The notes: generated by a model not told the origin, from the sequence alone. Shown: positions 8,678 through 16,967, numbered from the stretch's first letter. The stretch: 53,304 bases of DNA from Alphaproteobacteria bacterium (GCA_005884765.1 VAZV01000137.1:1-53304), one strand, 5' to 3'. Translations and numbers: made by a program.

Positions 8678-8997
8678 AAAACGACCTCGCGAACGGGCAT
8701 CGGCGCGCGCTTCGGTTCGAGATCGATGTCGCGTTGCGGGCTGGCTTGCATGACGGCGACCAGAGCCTCTCCGGTCAGATCGCCCTTAAGGCGCCGAAAC
8801 TCCTTGGCCGAGATGACGACCACTTCGTCGCGTCCATGCACGGTTACACGCTGCGGCCCTTCGCTATGGACCCGCCGCACCAGCTCGCTCAACCGCGCCT
8901 TTGCGTCCTGCAGCAGCCAAAAGCCGGGTTTGGCGCCGCGCGCGCGGCGGCGCGACTTTCGTGACTGCGTCGAGGGTGATCTTACATTTCTAGTCAT
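8674..8997 (-). CDS. Phd/YefM-type antitoxin
   Basis: A 107-residue protein. After a basic N-terminal extension (residues 1-22, rich in R and K) comes the Phd/YefM fold: WLLQDAKARLSELVRRVHSEGPQRVTVHGRDEVVVIS. The C-terminal part (GDLTGEALVAVMQ..., PMPVREVVF) is the likely toxin-binding arm. ATG 8997 lies only about eight bases after a good -10 box, so the mRNA may be leaderless. The start codon is inside a perfect palindrome that could be the autoregulatory operator. The same reading frame is open upstream into the neighbouring broken gene, but that fusion is an artefact of the deletion there. Confidence 0.88.
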   Translation of the reverse strand: MTRNVRSPSTQSRKSRRRARGAKPGFWLLQDAKARLSELVRRVHSEGPQRVTVHGRDEVVVISAKEFRRLKGDLTGEALVAVMQASPQRDIDLEPKRAPMPVREVVF

Positions 8998-9033
8998 ACT
9001 GACTAGTATATGAGGAAGGCCGGTGAATTGCAA
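8990..9033 (-). promoter_or_regulatory. Toxin-antitoxin promoter and operator palindrome
   Basis: Read on the minus strand: TTGCAA (9033-9028) as -35, a 17-base spacer, then TATACT (9010-9005) as -10. A perfect palindrome CTAGTCA-TAC-TGACTAG covers 8990-9006 and includes the antitoxin ATG (8997-8995). Transcription would begin at about 8998, leaving almost no leader. Phd/YefM antitoxins commonly repress their own promoter through such palindromes; binding here is inferred. Confidence 0.6.
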
Positions 9034-9043
9034 TACTCGCGCG

Positions 9044-9786
9044 CTACTTCGCCGCGTGGCCGCCCTTTGCTCCCCCCACGACGACTCCAGCCGCTTTCTC
9101 GATCGGCTTGATCGCGGTGGTGAAATCGGACTCGGCGCCCTGGTCCTTGATGACGGTTTCCCAGAGCCGCCCGACAGCTTCGGCGGCTTCCATCGATAGC
9201 CTAGCCCGGACTTGACCCCCATCACCACCGCTTCCGAGGTCGCAACCACGGCGGTGGCCGACAAGAAATTGTTGGCGAGCTTCATGGTCTGTCCCGAGCC
9301 GGGTTTCTCGCCGATGAAGAACACCTTGCCGATGATGTCGAGCGCAGGCCTGATCGCGTCGGCATCGGCTTTAGGGCCCGACACCATCACCGCGAGCGTT
9401 CCCTTCTCGGCGCCGCCGACGCCGCCACTGACGGGGCTATCGATCTGCACGATGTCGCGCTGCTCGAGCAAATCGTGGATCCGCACCGCCATCTGCGAGC
9501 CGACGGTGGACAGATCGACGAAGCGCTTGACGCGCTTGCCTTCGATCACACCGTTGGTTCCGGTCGCGACCTCGAGCGAGGCCTGCAGCGACGGCAGGCT
9601 CGCCATCACGGTCTCGACGCGATCGGCCACTTCCTTCGGCGAGGAGGCCGCTTGCGCCCCCATCGCGACCAGTCTGTCGACCGCCTCTCTGCGCGTATCG
9701 AAGACGATGAGCTGATGCTTGGCCTCGATCAGGCGGCGGGCCATGGGAAAGCCCATTTTCCCAAGGCCAATGAATCCGATGTCCAT
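9044..9786 (-). pseudogene. Broken 3-hydroxyisobutyrate dehydrogenase-family gene
   Basis: The first roughly 195 residues are a good beta-hydroxyacid dehydrogenase: the NAD motif GFIGLGKMGFPMA at the N-terminus, the substrate loop DSPVSGGVGGAEKGTL, and the catalytic-lysine region KLANNFLSATAVVATSEAVVMGVKSGL. The frame then changes at about 9200-9213. Family C-terminal sequence (MEAAEAVGRLWETVIKDQGA, then IEKAAGVVVGG) resumes in another phase and ends at TAG 9044-9046. Roughly 70 residues of the all-helical C-terminal domain are missing at the junction, so this is an internal deletion plus frameshift and not a simple point error. The first reading frame runs on into the antitoxin gene. Downstream toxin-antitoxin insertion and gene decay may be linked, but that is inference. 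Confidence 0.85.
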
Positions 9787-9798
9787 GGTGATGCGCCC

Positions 9799-10179
9799 TC
9801 AACCCTTGTCCACTTCCGCGAACACTTCGCGCGCGATCCGGAAACTGTCGACGCCGGCGGGCACCCCGGCATAGATCGCGACCTGCATGAAGATCTCGCG
9901 GATTTCGTCCCTCGTGACGCCGTTGACCAGCGCGCCCTTGATATGGACCCGCAATTCGTGCGGCCGGTTGAGAATCGAAATCATCGCGAGATTGAGCATG
10001 CTGCGGGTTTTGCGCGGTAGTTCCTCGCGGCCCCAGACCGCGCCCCAGCAATATTCGGTAACCAGCTCCTGGAATGGCTTGTTGAAGCTGTCGGCGTTTT
10101 TGAGGGCATTCGAGACATAGGCCTCGCCGAGCACCGCTTTGCGAATTTCCAGCCCCTTGTCATGTGTTTTCTGGTCCAT
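9799..10179 (-). CDS. Carboxymuconolactone decarboxylase-family protein
   Basis: A 126-residue protein of the CMD/AhpD-like family, close in length and text to PcaC (4-carboxymuconolactone decarboxylase): EYCWGAVWGREELPRKTRSMLNLAM, then NRPHELRVHIKGALVNGVTRDEIREIFMQ. It has no CxxC pair, so it is not of the AhpD peroxidase type. PcaC acts in the beta-ketoadipate pathway, but no other pca genes are nearby, so the true substrate is open. The ribosome site GAGGAA is seven bases before ATG 10179. It lies 12 bp before the broken dehydrogenase and was probably its operon partner. Confidence 0.85.
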   Translation of the reverse strand: MDQKTHDKGLEIRKAVLGEAYVSNALKNADSFNKPFQELVTEYCWGAVWGREELPRKTRSMLNLAMISILNRPHELRVHIKGALVNGVTRDEIREIFMQVAIYAGVPAGVDSFRIAREVFAEVDKG

Positions 10180-10224
10180 TGGCGTTTCCTCGATGTTGGC
10201 CCGGCGATTGCTTTGATAGTTCGA

Positions 10225-10238
10225 CCGTAACGTTACGG
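10225..10238. promoter_or_regulatory. 14-bp perfect palindrome in divergent promoter region
   Basis: CCGTAACGTTACGG is a perfect 14-bp palindrome 46 bases upstream of the CMD-family gene and 124 bases upstream of the TIGR02302 gene, which diverge from here. Its form resembles operators of TetR-type repressors. No regulator gene lies next to it. Confidence 0.4.
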
Positions 10239-10362
10239 GGTTGGCGGCCCCCAGTCACGCCTTCGTGTTATGCGTGTTTTGGGGTGTGGGTTACCGGCCA
10301 GGAACGGGTGCCTCACTGCCGCCGTTGTGCTAAGCTCTTGTTCTGTCGACCTGGAGAGATTA

Positions 10363-12951
10363 TTGAGCGGCGCTACCCCCGATCCTTCTGAGCCAGCACG
10401 CGACGCTGACGCCATTTCGCGGCTCAAGCTGACGCAGGCCCTGCAACGGGCCAGATACGCGATCGCGTGGGAACGCGGCTGGCCGCATCTGGCGCGGCTT
10501 TTGACCGTCATCGGGCTGTTTCTGGTGGTGTCCTGGGCCGGTCTGTGGCTGGCGCTGCCGTTCGTCGTGCGCATTGTCGGCTTTGGCGCCTTCGCGGCAC
10601 TCGGGCTCGGCGCGCTGTTTCCGCTCTTGCGGTTTCGCTGGCCGAGCCGCGAACAAGGCTTGGCCCGGCTTGATCGCGGTTCCGGCATCCGCCATCGCCC
10701 CGCCACCGCACTTACCGACACCCTGGCCACGCAGGACCCGGTGGCGCTGGCGCTGTGGCAGGCGCAGCGCGAGCGCACGCTGGCCTCGATCAGGCGCATC
10801 CGCGCCGGCCTGCCGTCGCCGCGGCTTGCGATCCACGATCCTTGGGCGTTGCGCGCACTGGTCGTGGTGTTGCTGGTTGCGACCTATGTCGCCGCGGGCG
10901 ACGAACGTGCCATGCGGGTCGCCGCGGCATTCGACTGGAACGGCGTATTGTCGCCGGCCAATGTCAGGGTCGACGCCTGGGTGACGCCGCCGATCTACAC
11001 CGGCAAGCCGCCGATCATCCTGTCGGCGGCCAACAAGGAAGCCGCAATGCCGGCGGCCGGACCGTTGCCGGTCCCGGCGGGCTCGAGGCTGATCGTGCGC
11101 TCGAGCGGCGGCTCGCTCGATGTAGTCGCAGGCGGCGGCGTGAGCGAGGCGGTGCCGGCCGAACAGGCGCCCAAAGGCACCAACGAGAAGCACTTCACGA
11201 TCGCAGGCGACGGCACCGCGCATGTCCGTGCGCCTTCCGGTCAGCCGCAATGGAAATTCACCGCGATCCCCGATCGTGCCCCGACGATTGCGCTTGCCAA
11301 GGATCCGGAACGCCAGGCCCGCGGCTCGCTGCAGATGTCCTACAAGATCGAGGATGATTACGGCGTCAACGAAGCGCAGGCGCATTTCGCGGCACGTCCG
11401 GCCGAGGCGAAGGCAACGGCGGAAACCCGCCCGCTGTTCGCTCCACCGCAATTTCCGCTGGTGCTGCCCAACGCGCGGACCCGCAACGGCGTTGGCCAGA
11501 CGGTCAAGGACTTGAGCGAAGACCCCTATGCCGGCGCCGACGTCACCTTGACGCTGACGGCAAAGGACGAAGCCGGCAATGAAGGCAAGAGCGAGCCCTT
11601 CAACATGCGCTTGCCCGAGCGTCTGTTCACCAAGCCGTTGGCACGCGCGTTGATCGAGCAGCGCCGCATCCTGGCGCTCGACGCCAACAAGAATTCGGAC
11701 GTCTTTGCCGCGCTCGATGCGTTGCTGATCGCGCCGGAACTGTTCATGGCGGACGAAGCCGGGCAGTACCTCGGCCTCTACAGCGTCACCCGGCAGCTCG
11801 AGGCAGCCCACACCGACGATGCCTTGCGCGAGGTGGTTGGCAGCCTCTGGGCGCTTGCCGTCACCATCGAAGACGGCAACATCAGCGACGTCGACAAGGC
11901 GTTGCGGGCCGCGCAGGACGCGCTCAAGCAGGCGCTGGAGCGCGGCGCCAGCGACGAAGAGATCAAGAAGCTGACCCAGGATTTGCGCGCGGCGCTGGAT
12001 AATTTCATGCGCCAGCTCGCCGAGCAGCTCCGCAACAATCCGCAGGCACTGGCGCGGCCGCTCGACCCCAATACCAAGATGCTGCGCCAGCAGGACCTCA
12101 ACAACATGATCGAGCGCATGGAGCGGCTGTCGCGCTCCGGCGACAAGGACGCCGCGCGGCAATTGCTCGAACAGCTCCAGCAGATGCTGGAAAACCTGCA
12201 GATGGCCCAGCCCGGCCAGTCCGGCGACAACGACATGGAGCAGGCGCTCAACGAGCTTGGCGACATGATCCGCAAGCAGCAGCAGTTGCGCGACCGGACC
12301 TTCAAGCAGGGCCAGGACTCCCGCCGCGACCGGTCGCGCGGCAAGCAGGGCGGCGACCAAAACATGGGCGATTTGCAGCAGGACCAGCAGGGCCTGCGCG
12401 ACCGGCTCAAGAAATTGCAGGAAGAATTAGCCAGGCGCGGCATGACCCAGGGCCAGCAAGGCCAGCGCGGCGAGAAAGGTCAGCGTGGCGAAAAAGGCCA
12501 GCGCGGCGAGCAGGGCGAACAAGGCCAGCAAGGCGAGCAGGGCGACGGTGAGGATGGCCTTGGCGAGGCCGACAACGCGATGGGCGACGCCACGGGCCGG
12601 CTCGGCGAAGGCAATGCCGATGCCGCAGTGGATTCGCAAGGCAAGGCGCTCGAAGCACTGCGCAAGGGCGCGCAGAGCATGGCCGAAGCGATGCAGCAGG
12701 GCGATGGCGATGGCCAGGACGGCCCCGGCAGCCGTCTCGGAAGGCAGCAGAGTGGCGGCAACCAGACCGATCCGCTGGGTCGGCCGCTGCACGGCCGCGA
12801 ATTCGGCGATGACCTGACGGTGAAGATACCCGGCGAGATCGACGTGCAGCGCGTGCGCCGGATTCTGGAAGAGCTCCGCCGCCGGCTCGCCGATCCTGCG
12901 CGGCCGCAGATCGAGCTCGATTACATCGAGCGGCTGCTGAAGGACTATTGA
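10363..12951 (+). CDS. TIGR02302/DUF4175 membrane protein
   Basis: About 862 residues if it starts at TTG 10363, which has GGAGAG four to five bases upstream; the open frame extends to 10270. Two membrane segments near the N-terminus (LLTVIGLFLVVSWAGLWLALPF and the GFGAFAALGLGALFPLL stretch) and a third after residue 160 precede a large soluble part. This part is followed by long Gln/Glu/Arg-rich helices. Between about 12455 and 12545 a collagen-like run of GQQ, GQR, GEK and GEQ triplets appears. The C-terminus has a short folded domain (VQRVRRILEELRRRLADP). This is the alphaproteobacterial TIGR02302 (low-complexity, DUF4175) family. Its function is unknown; a cell-envelope role is likely from the topology. 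Confidence 0.9.
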   Translation: MSGATPDPSEPARDADAISRLKLTQALQRARYAIAWERGWPHLARLLTVIGLFLVVSWAGLWLALPFVVRIVGFGAFAALGLGALFPLLRFRWPSREQGLARLDRGSGIRHRPATALTDTLATQDPVALALWQAQRERTLASIRRIRAGLPSPRLAIHDPWALRALVVVLLVATYVAAGDERAMRVAAAFDWNGVLSPANVRVDAWVTPPIYTGKPPIILSAANKEAAMPAAGPLPVPAGSRLIVRSSGGSLDVVAGGGVSEAVPAEQAPKGTNEKHFTIAGDGTAHVRAPSGQPQWKFTAIPDRAPTIALAKDPERQARGSLQMSYKIEDDYGVNEAQAHFAARPAEAKATAETRPLFAPPQFPLVLPNARTRNGVGQTVKDLSEDPYAGADVTLTLTAKDEAGNEGKSEPFNMRLPERLFTKPLARALIEQRRILALDANKNSDVFAALDALLIAPELFMADEAGQYLGLYSVTRQLEAAHTDDALREVVGSLWALAVTIEDGNISDVDKALRAAQDALKQALERGASDEEIKKLTQDLRAALDNFMRQLAEQLRNNPQALARPLDPNTKMLRQQDLNNMIERMERLSRSGDKDAARQLLEQLQQMLENLQMAQPGQSGDNDMEQALNELGDMIRKQQQLRDRTFKQGQDSRRDRSRGKQGGDQNMGDLQQDQQGLRDRLKKLQEELARRGMTQGQQGQRGEKGQRGEKGQRGEQGEQGQQGEQGDGEDGLGEADNAMGDATGRLGEGNADAAVDSQGKALEALRKGAQSMAEAMQQGDGDGQDGPGSRLGRQQSGGNQTDPLGRPLHGREFGDDLTVKIPGEIDVQRVRRILEELRRRLADPARPQIELDYIERLLKDY

Positions 12952-12965
12952 CCGGTTCCTCCGCC

Positions 12966-13067
12966 GTCATCGCCCGGCTTGACCGGGCGACCCAGTATTC
13001 CAGAGGCGTTGGTGCTCGAATCGCGAAGCCGCAGCGTACTGGATGCCCCGCCTTCGCGGGGCATGAC
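12966..13067. repeat. REP/BIME-like intergenic repeat
   Basis: The element begins GTCAT and ends ATGAC. It contains two strong hairpins: CGCCCGG/CCGGGCG at 12971-12989, and ATGCCCCGC/GCGGGGCAT with a CTTC loop at 13043-13063. Text of this type (TTGACCGGGCGACCCAGTATTCCAG and GGATGCCCCGCC) is a common Rhizobiales intergenic repeat from memory. It fills the gap between two convergent genes and could stop transcription from both sides. Confidence 0.7.
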
Positions 13068-13101
13068 AAGTTGAGCGTGCGGCCTCTTCCAATGCCGCTC
13101 G

Positions 13102-13479
13102 CTATTCCGCCTTCCTGGCCGCCAGCGCGTCGGCGACCGCGGTGCGAATATCCGCCACCGAAAACGGTTTTGTGATCACGTCATGCGCGATGGCGTTGAG
13201 ATTGGAAGCGCGTTCGCGCTGATCGGCGAAGCCCGTCATCAACAAGATGGTCAGATCAGGGAAATCGCGCGCCGCCGAAAGCGCGAGCGCGATCCCGTCC
13301 ATGACGGGCATCTGGATGTCGGTGAGCAGGAGATCGAACGCGCCTTGCTCGCGGGTCAGGATTTCCAGCGCTTCGGCGCCGTCTTGCGCGGTGACGATGG
13401 CGTGGCCGTCCATGGCGATAGCGCGTGCGACCAGAGCGCGCATGGAGTCTTCGTCGTCTGCGATCAGGACTCGCGGCAT
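13102..13479 (-). CDS. cpdR: CpdR-like single-domain response regulator
   Basis: A 125-residue stand-alone receiver. The acidic pocket DDED (8-11), phospho-acceptor Asp 54 in LLLTDIQMPVMDG, Thr 82 in LLMTGFAD and Lys 104 in VITKPFS are all present. No output domain follows. It resembles CpdR, which in Caulobacter localises ClpXP and controls CtrA breakdown when unphosphorylated, and which is needed for symbiosis in Sinorhizobium. Start ATG 13479 gives the normal length; the frame is open further upstream but overlaps the next gene. The neighbour on the same strand is the zinc-ribbon membrane protein. The CpdR identity is likely but not certain. Confidence 0.8.
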   Translation of the reverse strand: MPRVLIADDEDSMRALVARAIAMDGHAIVTAQDGAEALEILTREQGAFDLLLTDIQMPVMDGIALALSAARDFPDLTILLMTGFADQRERASNLNAIAHDVITKPFSVADIRTAVADALAARKAE

Positions 13480-13507
13480 GGGACTGCCTTCGCTCACGCC
13501 TGACTTG

Positions 13508-14326
13508 CTACGCGTTGCCGCCGGCGAGATCATGCCGGTTGAAAAAGCGTATATCGATATTGCGTCCTTCAGGGGGCGGCGAGGCGAGGCGCGACTTGAA
13601 CCAGGCGCGTTCGCCGGGCTTCAACACCGGCTGATCCAGCACCGTGTTCCAGGCGTAGATTTCGGCGCCTTGCGCGTCGCGGACGGAAAAGCGCAGCCGC
13701 GGCAATTCGACCGGCTTCCTGGTCTCGCCGACGATGACGCCCTCGATCACCAGCACCGGTTTGCCATCCACGGTTTCCGCCGTCACCTTGACGTCCTTGA
13801 ACAGCACCCCGCGCAGGTTCACGTCGAGCCCGACCATCTTGTAGAATGAAGCGGTCTGCGGTAGCAGGCGCACCACGTCGCTGCGCCAGACGATGAGTGC
13901 CAGCACCAGCGCACCCATGGCGGCGCAGGCGGTTGGCAGGCCGAGTAGCCCCGGCGGGCGCCGTGAGCGCCTGGGCCTTGCTTCCGGTGCATCATGGCGG
14001 GCCATCGAATGCCAATCGTCTTCCTCGCCGCCATCGGCGGGGTCGGACCAATCGCCTGCTATCGGCGGGCTGTCGACGACGGGGGTATCATTGCTGGCTT
14101 CCTCGCCGGCGAGCGCTGCCCATTCCGCGGCGGCGGCATCCGCCGTCGATTCCGGCGGGCTTGCCTCCGCCATCGCAGGTTCCGGCGCAAGCGCTTCCAT
14201 CGCATCCTGCGGGCGCGCCAGCCACACTTCCTTGCAGCGGGAGCAGCGCACGGTACGGCCCGCCGCGCCCAGCGTGGCCGGATTGATCGCATAGGAGGTT
14301 GTACAATGGGGGCAAACGATGTGCAT
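13508..14326 (-). CDS. MJ0042-type zinc-ribbon membrane protein
   Basis: A 272-residue protein. The N-terminus MHIVCPHCTTSYAI...VRCSRCKEVW (CPHC 5-8, CSRC 28-31) is the MJ0042 zinc ribbon. A Glu/Ala/Ser-rich linker follows, then one membrane helix (CAAMGALVLALIVW) and a C-terminal beta-rich domain (VKVTAETVDGKPVLVIEGVIVG...), resembling DUF3426 proteins. I choose ATG 14326 because the ribbon begins there. It diverges from ftsE with about 150 bp between. The conserved placement next to ftsEX suggests an envelope function, but none is established. Confidence 0.88.
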   Translation of the reverse strand: MHIVCPHCTTSYAINPATLGAAGRTVRCSRCKEVWLARPQDAMEALAPEPAMAEASPPESTADAAAAEWAALAGEEASNDTPVVDSPPIAGDWSDPADGGEEDDWHSMARHDAPEARPRRSRRPPGLLGLPTACAAMGALVLALIVWRSDVVRLLPQTASFYKMVGLDVNLRGVLFKDVKVTAETVDGKPVLVIEGVIVGETRKPVELPRLRFSVRDAQGAEIYAWNTVLDQPVLKPGERAWFKSRLASPPPEGRNIDIRFFNRHDLAGGNA

Positions 14327-14476
14327 GGAGCCGATCTCCACAATGATATCTTGCGGATGCTACAAGCCGACCGTTAACGAATCGGAAACCATAACGGCCG
14401 CAAAACCGGTTTGTTGCGGGCCCCTCGTGGCCGGTTCTGGGGTTCCGGCCGCGCCACATCTCGCACGGAGCTGAGC

Positions 14477-15136
14477 TTGGTTCGGTTCGAAAATGTCGGA
14501 TTGCGCTACGGGCTCGGCCCGGAGATTTTGCGCGACCTGTCTTTCCAGGTTCCGCCCCATTCCTTCCAATTCCTCACCGGACCGTCCGGCGCCGGCAAGA
14601 CCTCGCTCTTGAAGTTGCTATTCCTGTCGCTGCGGCCGACGCGAGGCCTGGTCAATCTGTTCGGGCAGGACATATCGCTGCTCGGCAAGGACGAGATCGC
14701 CAATTTGCGCAAGCGGATCGGTATCGTGCTGCAGGACTTCCGCCTGCTCGACCACATGACTACCTACGAAAACGTGGCGCTGCCGTTCCGCGTGATGGGC
14801 CGCGACGAGTCGAGCTATCGCAAGGAGGTCATCGATCTCCTGAAATGGGTGGGGCTCGGCGAACGGATGGACGCGCTGCCGCCGATCCTGTCCGGCGGCG
14901 AGAAGCAGCGTGCGGCGATCGCGCGCGCAGTGATCTCGCGCCCGCATCTGCTCCTCGCGGACGAGCCGACCGGCAATGTCGATCCGACCCTGGGCCGGCG
15001 GTTGTTGCGGCTGTTCATCGAGCTGAACAGGTCCGGCACCGCGGTGATCATCGCGACCCACGACATCACGCTGATGGATCAATACGATGCGCGACGATTG
15101 GTGCTGCATCAGGGACGCTTGCATATCTATGAGTAG
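14477..15136 (+). CDS. ftsE: Cell division ATPase FtsE
   Basis: A 219-residue ABC ATPase. Walker A GPSGAGKT (35-42), signature LSGGEKQR (138-145), Walker B LLLADEP (158-164) and the switch His in ATHD are intact. TTG 14477 is chosen: it encodes the standard N-terminus (M)VRFENVGLRYG and has GGAG six bases upstream. FtsE pairs with FtsX at the septum and, in the families studied, activates periplasmic peptidoglycan hydrolases through ATP hydrolysis. It overlaps ftsX by eight bases. The M23 peptidase at about 50-52 kb is a possible distant functional partner, unproven. Confidence 0.95.
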   Translation: MVRFENVGLRYGLGPEILRDLSFQVPPHSFQFLTGPSGAGKTSLLKLLFLSLRPTRGLVNLFGQDISLLGKDEIANLRKRIGIVLQDFRLLDHMTTYENVALPFRVMGRDESSYRKEVIDLLKWVGLGERMDALPPILSGGEKQRAAIARAVISRPHLLLADEPTGNVDPTLGRRLLRLFIELNRSGTAVIIATHDITLMDQYDARRLVLHQGRLHIYE

Positions 15137-16097
15137 GATCGACGAACAGCGCCCTTTGGTGGACCTCGGACAGGAGCGGCCGCAGGTGCCGGCGCGCGCG
15201 CGCAACCTGTCGCCGATCGTGCCGCGGGCTTCGATCTCGGGCCGCGCGCTGGTCGCGGTCGTTGCCATCATGACTTTTCTTGCGTCGATCACGACCGGCA
15301 CCGTGCTGCTGGTGAGCGCGTCGGCGGCGGAGTGGCAATCCGAGGTCGGCAGTGAAATCACCATCCAGGTCCGCCCGCAGGCCGGGCGCGATATCGAGCG
15401 CGACGTCGCGGCGGCGGCGGACGCCATGCGCGCGGAACCGGGGATCGTCGAGATCAGGCCCTTCACAAAAGAGGAATCGGCCAAGCTGCTGGAGCCGTGG
15501 CTCGGCAGCGGTCTGTCGCTCGACGAATTGCCGGTGCCGCGCGTGATCGTCGCCCGCCTCCAGCCGGGCGCGATGCTCGATCTGGTGGCGCTGCGCGCAA
15601 GGGTGATGCGGCTGGCGCCGAGCGCGAGCGTCGACGATCACCGCGCCTGGATTGAACGGATGCGGTCGATGAGCGGTGCGACGGTACTTGCCGGCGTCGG
15701 CATTCTCGCCCTAGTCATCATCGCTACCATCATTTCGGTGTCGTTCGCGACCCGCGGCGCGATGGCCGCCAACCGCCCGATTGTCGAAGTCCTGCACTTC
15801 GTCGGCGCCGGCGACCGCTACATCGCCGACCGGTTTTTCCGGCATTTCCTCCGGCTGGGCCTCGAGGGCGGACTGATCGGCGGCGGCGCGGCGATGCTCG
15901 GCTTCGGCTTCTCCGAATCGATCGCGGGCTGGTTCTCCGGCACGCCGGTCGGAGACCAGTTTGCGGCACTGCTGGGAACGTTTTCGCTGCGTCCCTCGGG
16001 CTATCTGGCGCTCGCTGTGCAGGCCGTGCTGATCGCGGCGATCACCGCCTGGGCCTCGCGGCGAACGCTGTTTGCCACGCTCGATGACATCGATTGA
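15129..16097 (+). CDS. ftsX: Cell division permease-like protein FtsX
   Basis: A 322-residue membrane protein with the FtsX layout: a cytoplasmic tail, a first membrane helix (ALVAVVAIMTFLASITTGTVLL), a periplasmic loop of about 130 residues, and three further helices (GATVLAGVGILALVIIATIISV, GGLIGGGAAMLGFGF, LALAVQAVLIAAITAW). ATG 15129 overlaps the ftsE stop (TAG 15134-15136), so translation is coupled. With FtsE it transmits ATP hydrolysis to cell-wall hydrolases. A 14-bp tandem repeat follows its stop. Confidence 0.93.
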   Translation: MSRIDEQRPLVDLGQERPQVPARARNLSPIVPRASISGRALVAVVAIMTFLASITTGTVLLVSASAAEWQSEVGSEITIQVRPQAGRDIERDVAAAADAMRAEPGIVEIRPFTKEESAKLLEPWLGSGLSLDELPVPRVIVARLQPGAMLDLVALRARVMRLAPSASVDDHRAWIERMRSMSGATVLAGVGILALVIIATIISVSFATRGAMAANRPIVEVLHFVGAGDRYIADRFFRHFLRLGLEGGLIGGGAAMLGFGFSESIAGWFSGTPVGDQFAALLGTFSLRPSGYLALAVQAVLIAAITAWASRRTLFATLDDID

Positions 16098-16101
16098 GTG
16101 C

Positions 16102-16143
16102 TTGGATTGGGTAGCTTGGATTGAGTAGCTTGGATTGAGTAGC
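16102..16143. repeat. 14-bp tandem repeat, three copies
   Basis: TTGGATTGRGTAGC is repeated head to tail at 16102-16115, 16116-16129 and 16130-16143. The first copy differs by one base, and a partial copy (GATTGAGT) precedes it. It lies between ftsX and the YdcF-family gene. Such runs often vary in copy number between strains. Confidence 0.85.
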
Positions 16144-16236
16144 TTGCACGGTTTTACGTGAATGGTGAGTCAAACCGGACGCCACGTTGCCTGAAAACCC
16201 TCCAAAATCGAGAGGGGGAGAGCTATAAGCCATCGC

Positions 16237-16956
16237 ATGAGTCTGCAGGCCGACGATCATTCGCCGAATGCGCCAGCGCATGCGCCACGCGGCTTGCTGC
16301 GCGCGACCGTCACGGGGATGCTGGCGGTCGTCCTTGTCATCGCGGCGATCGGCTTTGTCGGATTTCTATCGCAGTTGCACGGCGCCGAGACAAAACCCGC
16401 CCGGCACGCCGACGGCATTGTGGTCTTGACTGGCGGCTCGTCGCGGGTCTCCGATGCCATGGAGTTGCTGGCCGCCGGTTACGGCAAGCGGCTGTTGATT
16501 TCCGGGGTGCATCGCACCAACGACGCCAGCGATATCTCCCGTTCGCTGCCCGATAGCCAGTCATTGATGAACTGCTGCGTCGATCTCGACCGCTCCGCCG
16601 TCAACACCCGCAGCAACGCGGCGGAGACGCGGCGCTGGGTGCACGAACGCGGCTTCAAATCGCTGATCGTGGTGACATCGAATTACCACATGCCGCGCGC
16701 AACCGTGGAATTGGCACACGCGATGCCGGATATCGTTCTTATTCCATTCGCGGTGGTCGGCGACAAATGGCGCGACGAGCCATGGTGGACGAATGGCGCG
16801 ACCTTGCGGCTGCTGCTGTCGGAGTATGTGAAATATGTCGCGGCCGAGATGAGGGTGCGCCTGGCCGATCTCGGCCTTGAACTGACGTCCGAACCGCCGG
16901 ACCAGCCCTCCGGTTCATTGCCGCAGCGCCGTCCGGCCACGGCAGAGGCTAACTGA
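16237..16956 (+). CDS. YdcF/ElyC-family membrane protein (DUF218)
   Basis: A 239-residue protein with an N-terminal membrane helix (TGMLAVVLVIAAIGFVGFL) followed by a DUF218 domain: ADGIVVLTGGSSR, LLAAGYGKRLLISG, NTRSNAAETRRWVHERGFKSLIVVTSNYHMPRA. DUF218 proteins such as E. coli ElyC affect envelope and lipid-carrier homeostasis. Start ATG 16237; a GGGGAGAG tract lies further upstream than ideal. It is 11 bp before the acyltransferase gene and follows ftsEX on the same strand, so an envelope-biogenesis operon is likely. Confidence 0.88.
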   Translation: MSLQADDHSPNAPAHAPRGLLRATVTGMLAVVLVIAAIGFVGFLSQLHGAETKPARHADGIVVLTGGSSRVSDAMELLAAGYGKRLLISGVHRTNDASDISRSLPDSQSLMNCCVDLDRSAVNTRSNAAETRRWVHERGFKSLIVVTSNYHMPRATVELAHAMPDIVLIPFAVVGDKWRDEPWWTNGATLRLLLSEYVKYVAAEMRVRLADLGLELTSEPPDQPSGSLPQRRPATAEAN

Positions 16957-16967
16957 TCGGGTCTTCG

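Noticed and set aside
8674..9786. Apparent fusion of a dehydrogenase to an antitoxin
   Set aside because: The continuous frame is an artefact of an out-of-frame deletion; the true C-terminus of the dehydrogenase family is found in another phase and the antitoxin has its own promoter and start.
10360..12360. Very long open frame on the minus strand opposite the TIGR02302 gene
   Set aside because: Translation is low-complexity and follows from the GC-rich codon pattern of the real plus-strand gene; no domain or ribosome site.
13480..13533. Upstream extension of the CpdR-like frame
   Set aside because: It would overlap the zinc-ribbon gene and adds residues before the normal receiver start.
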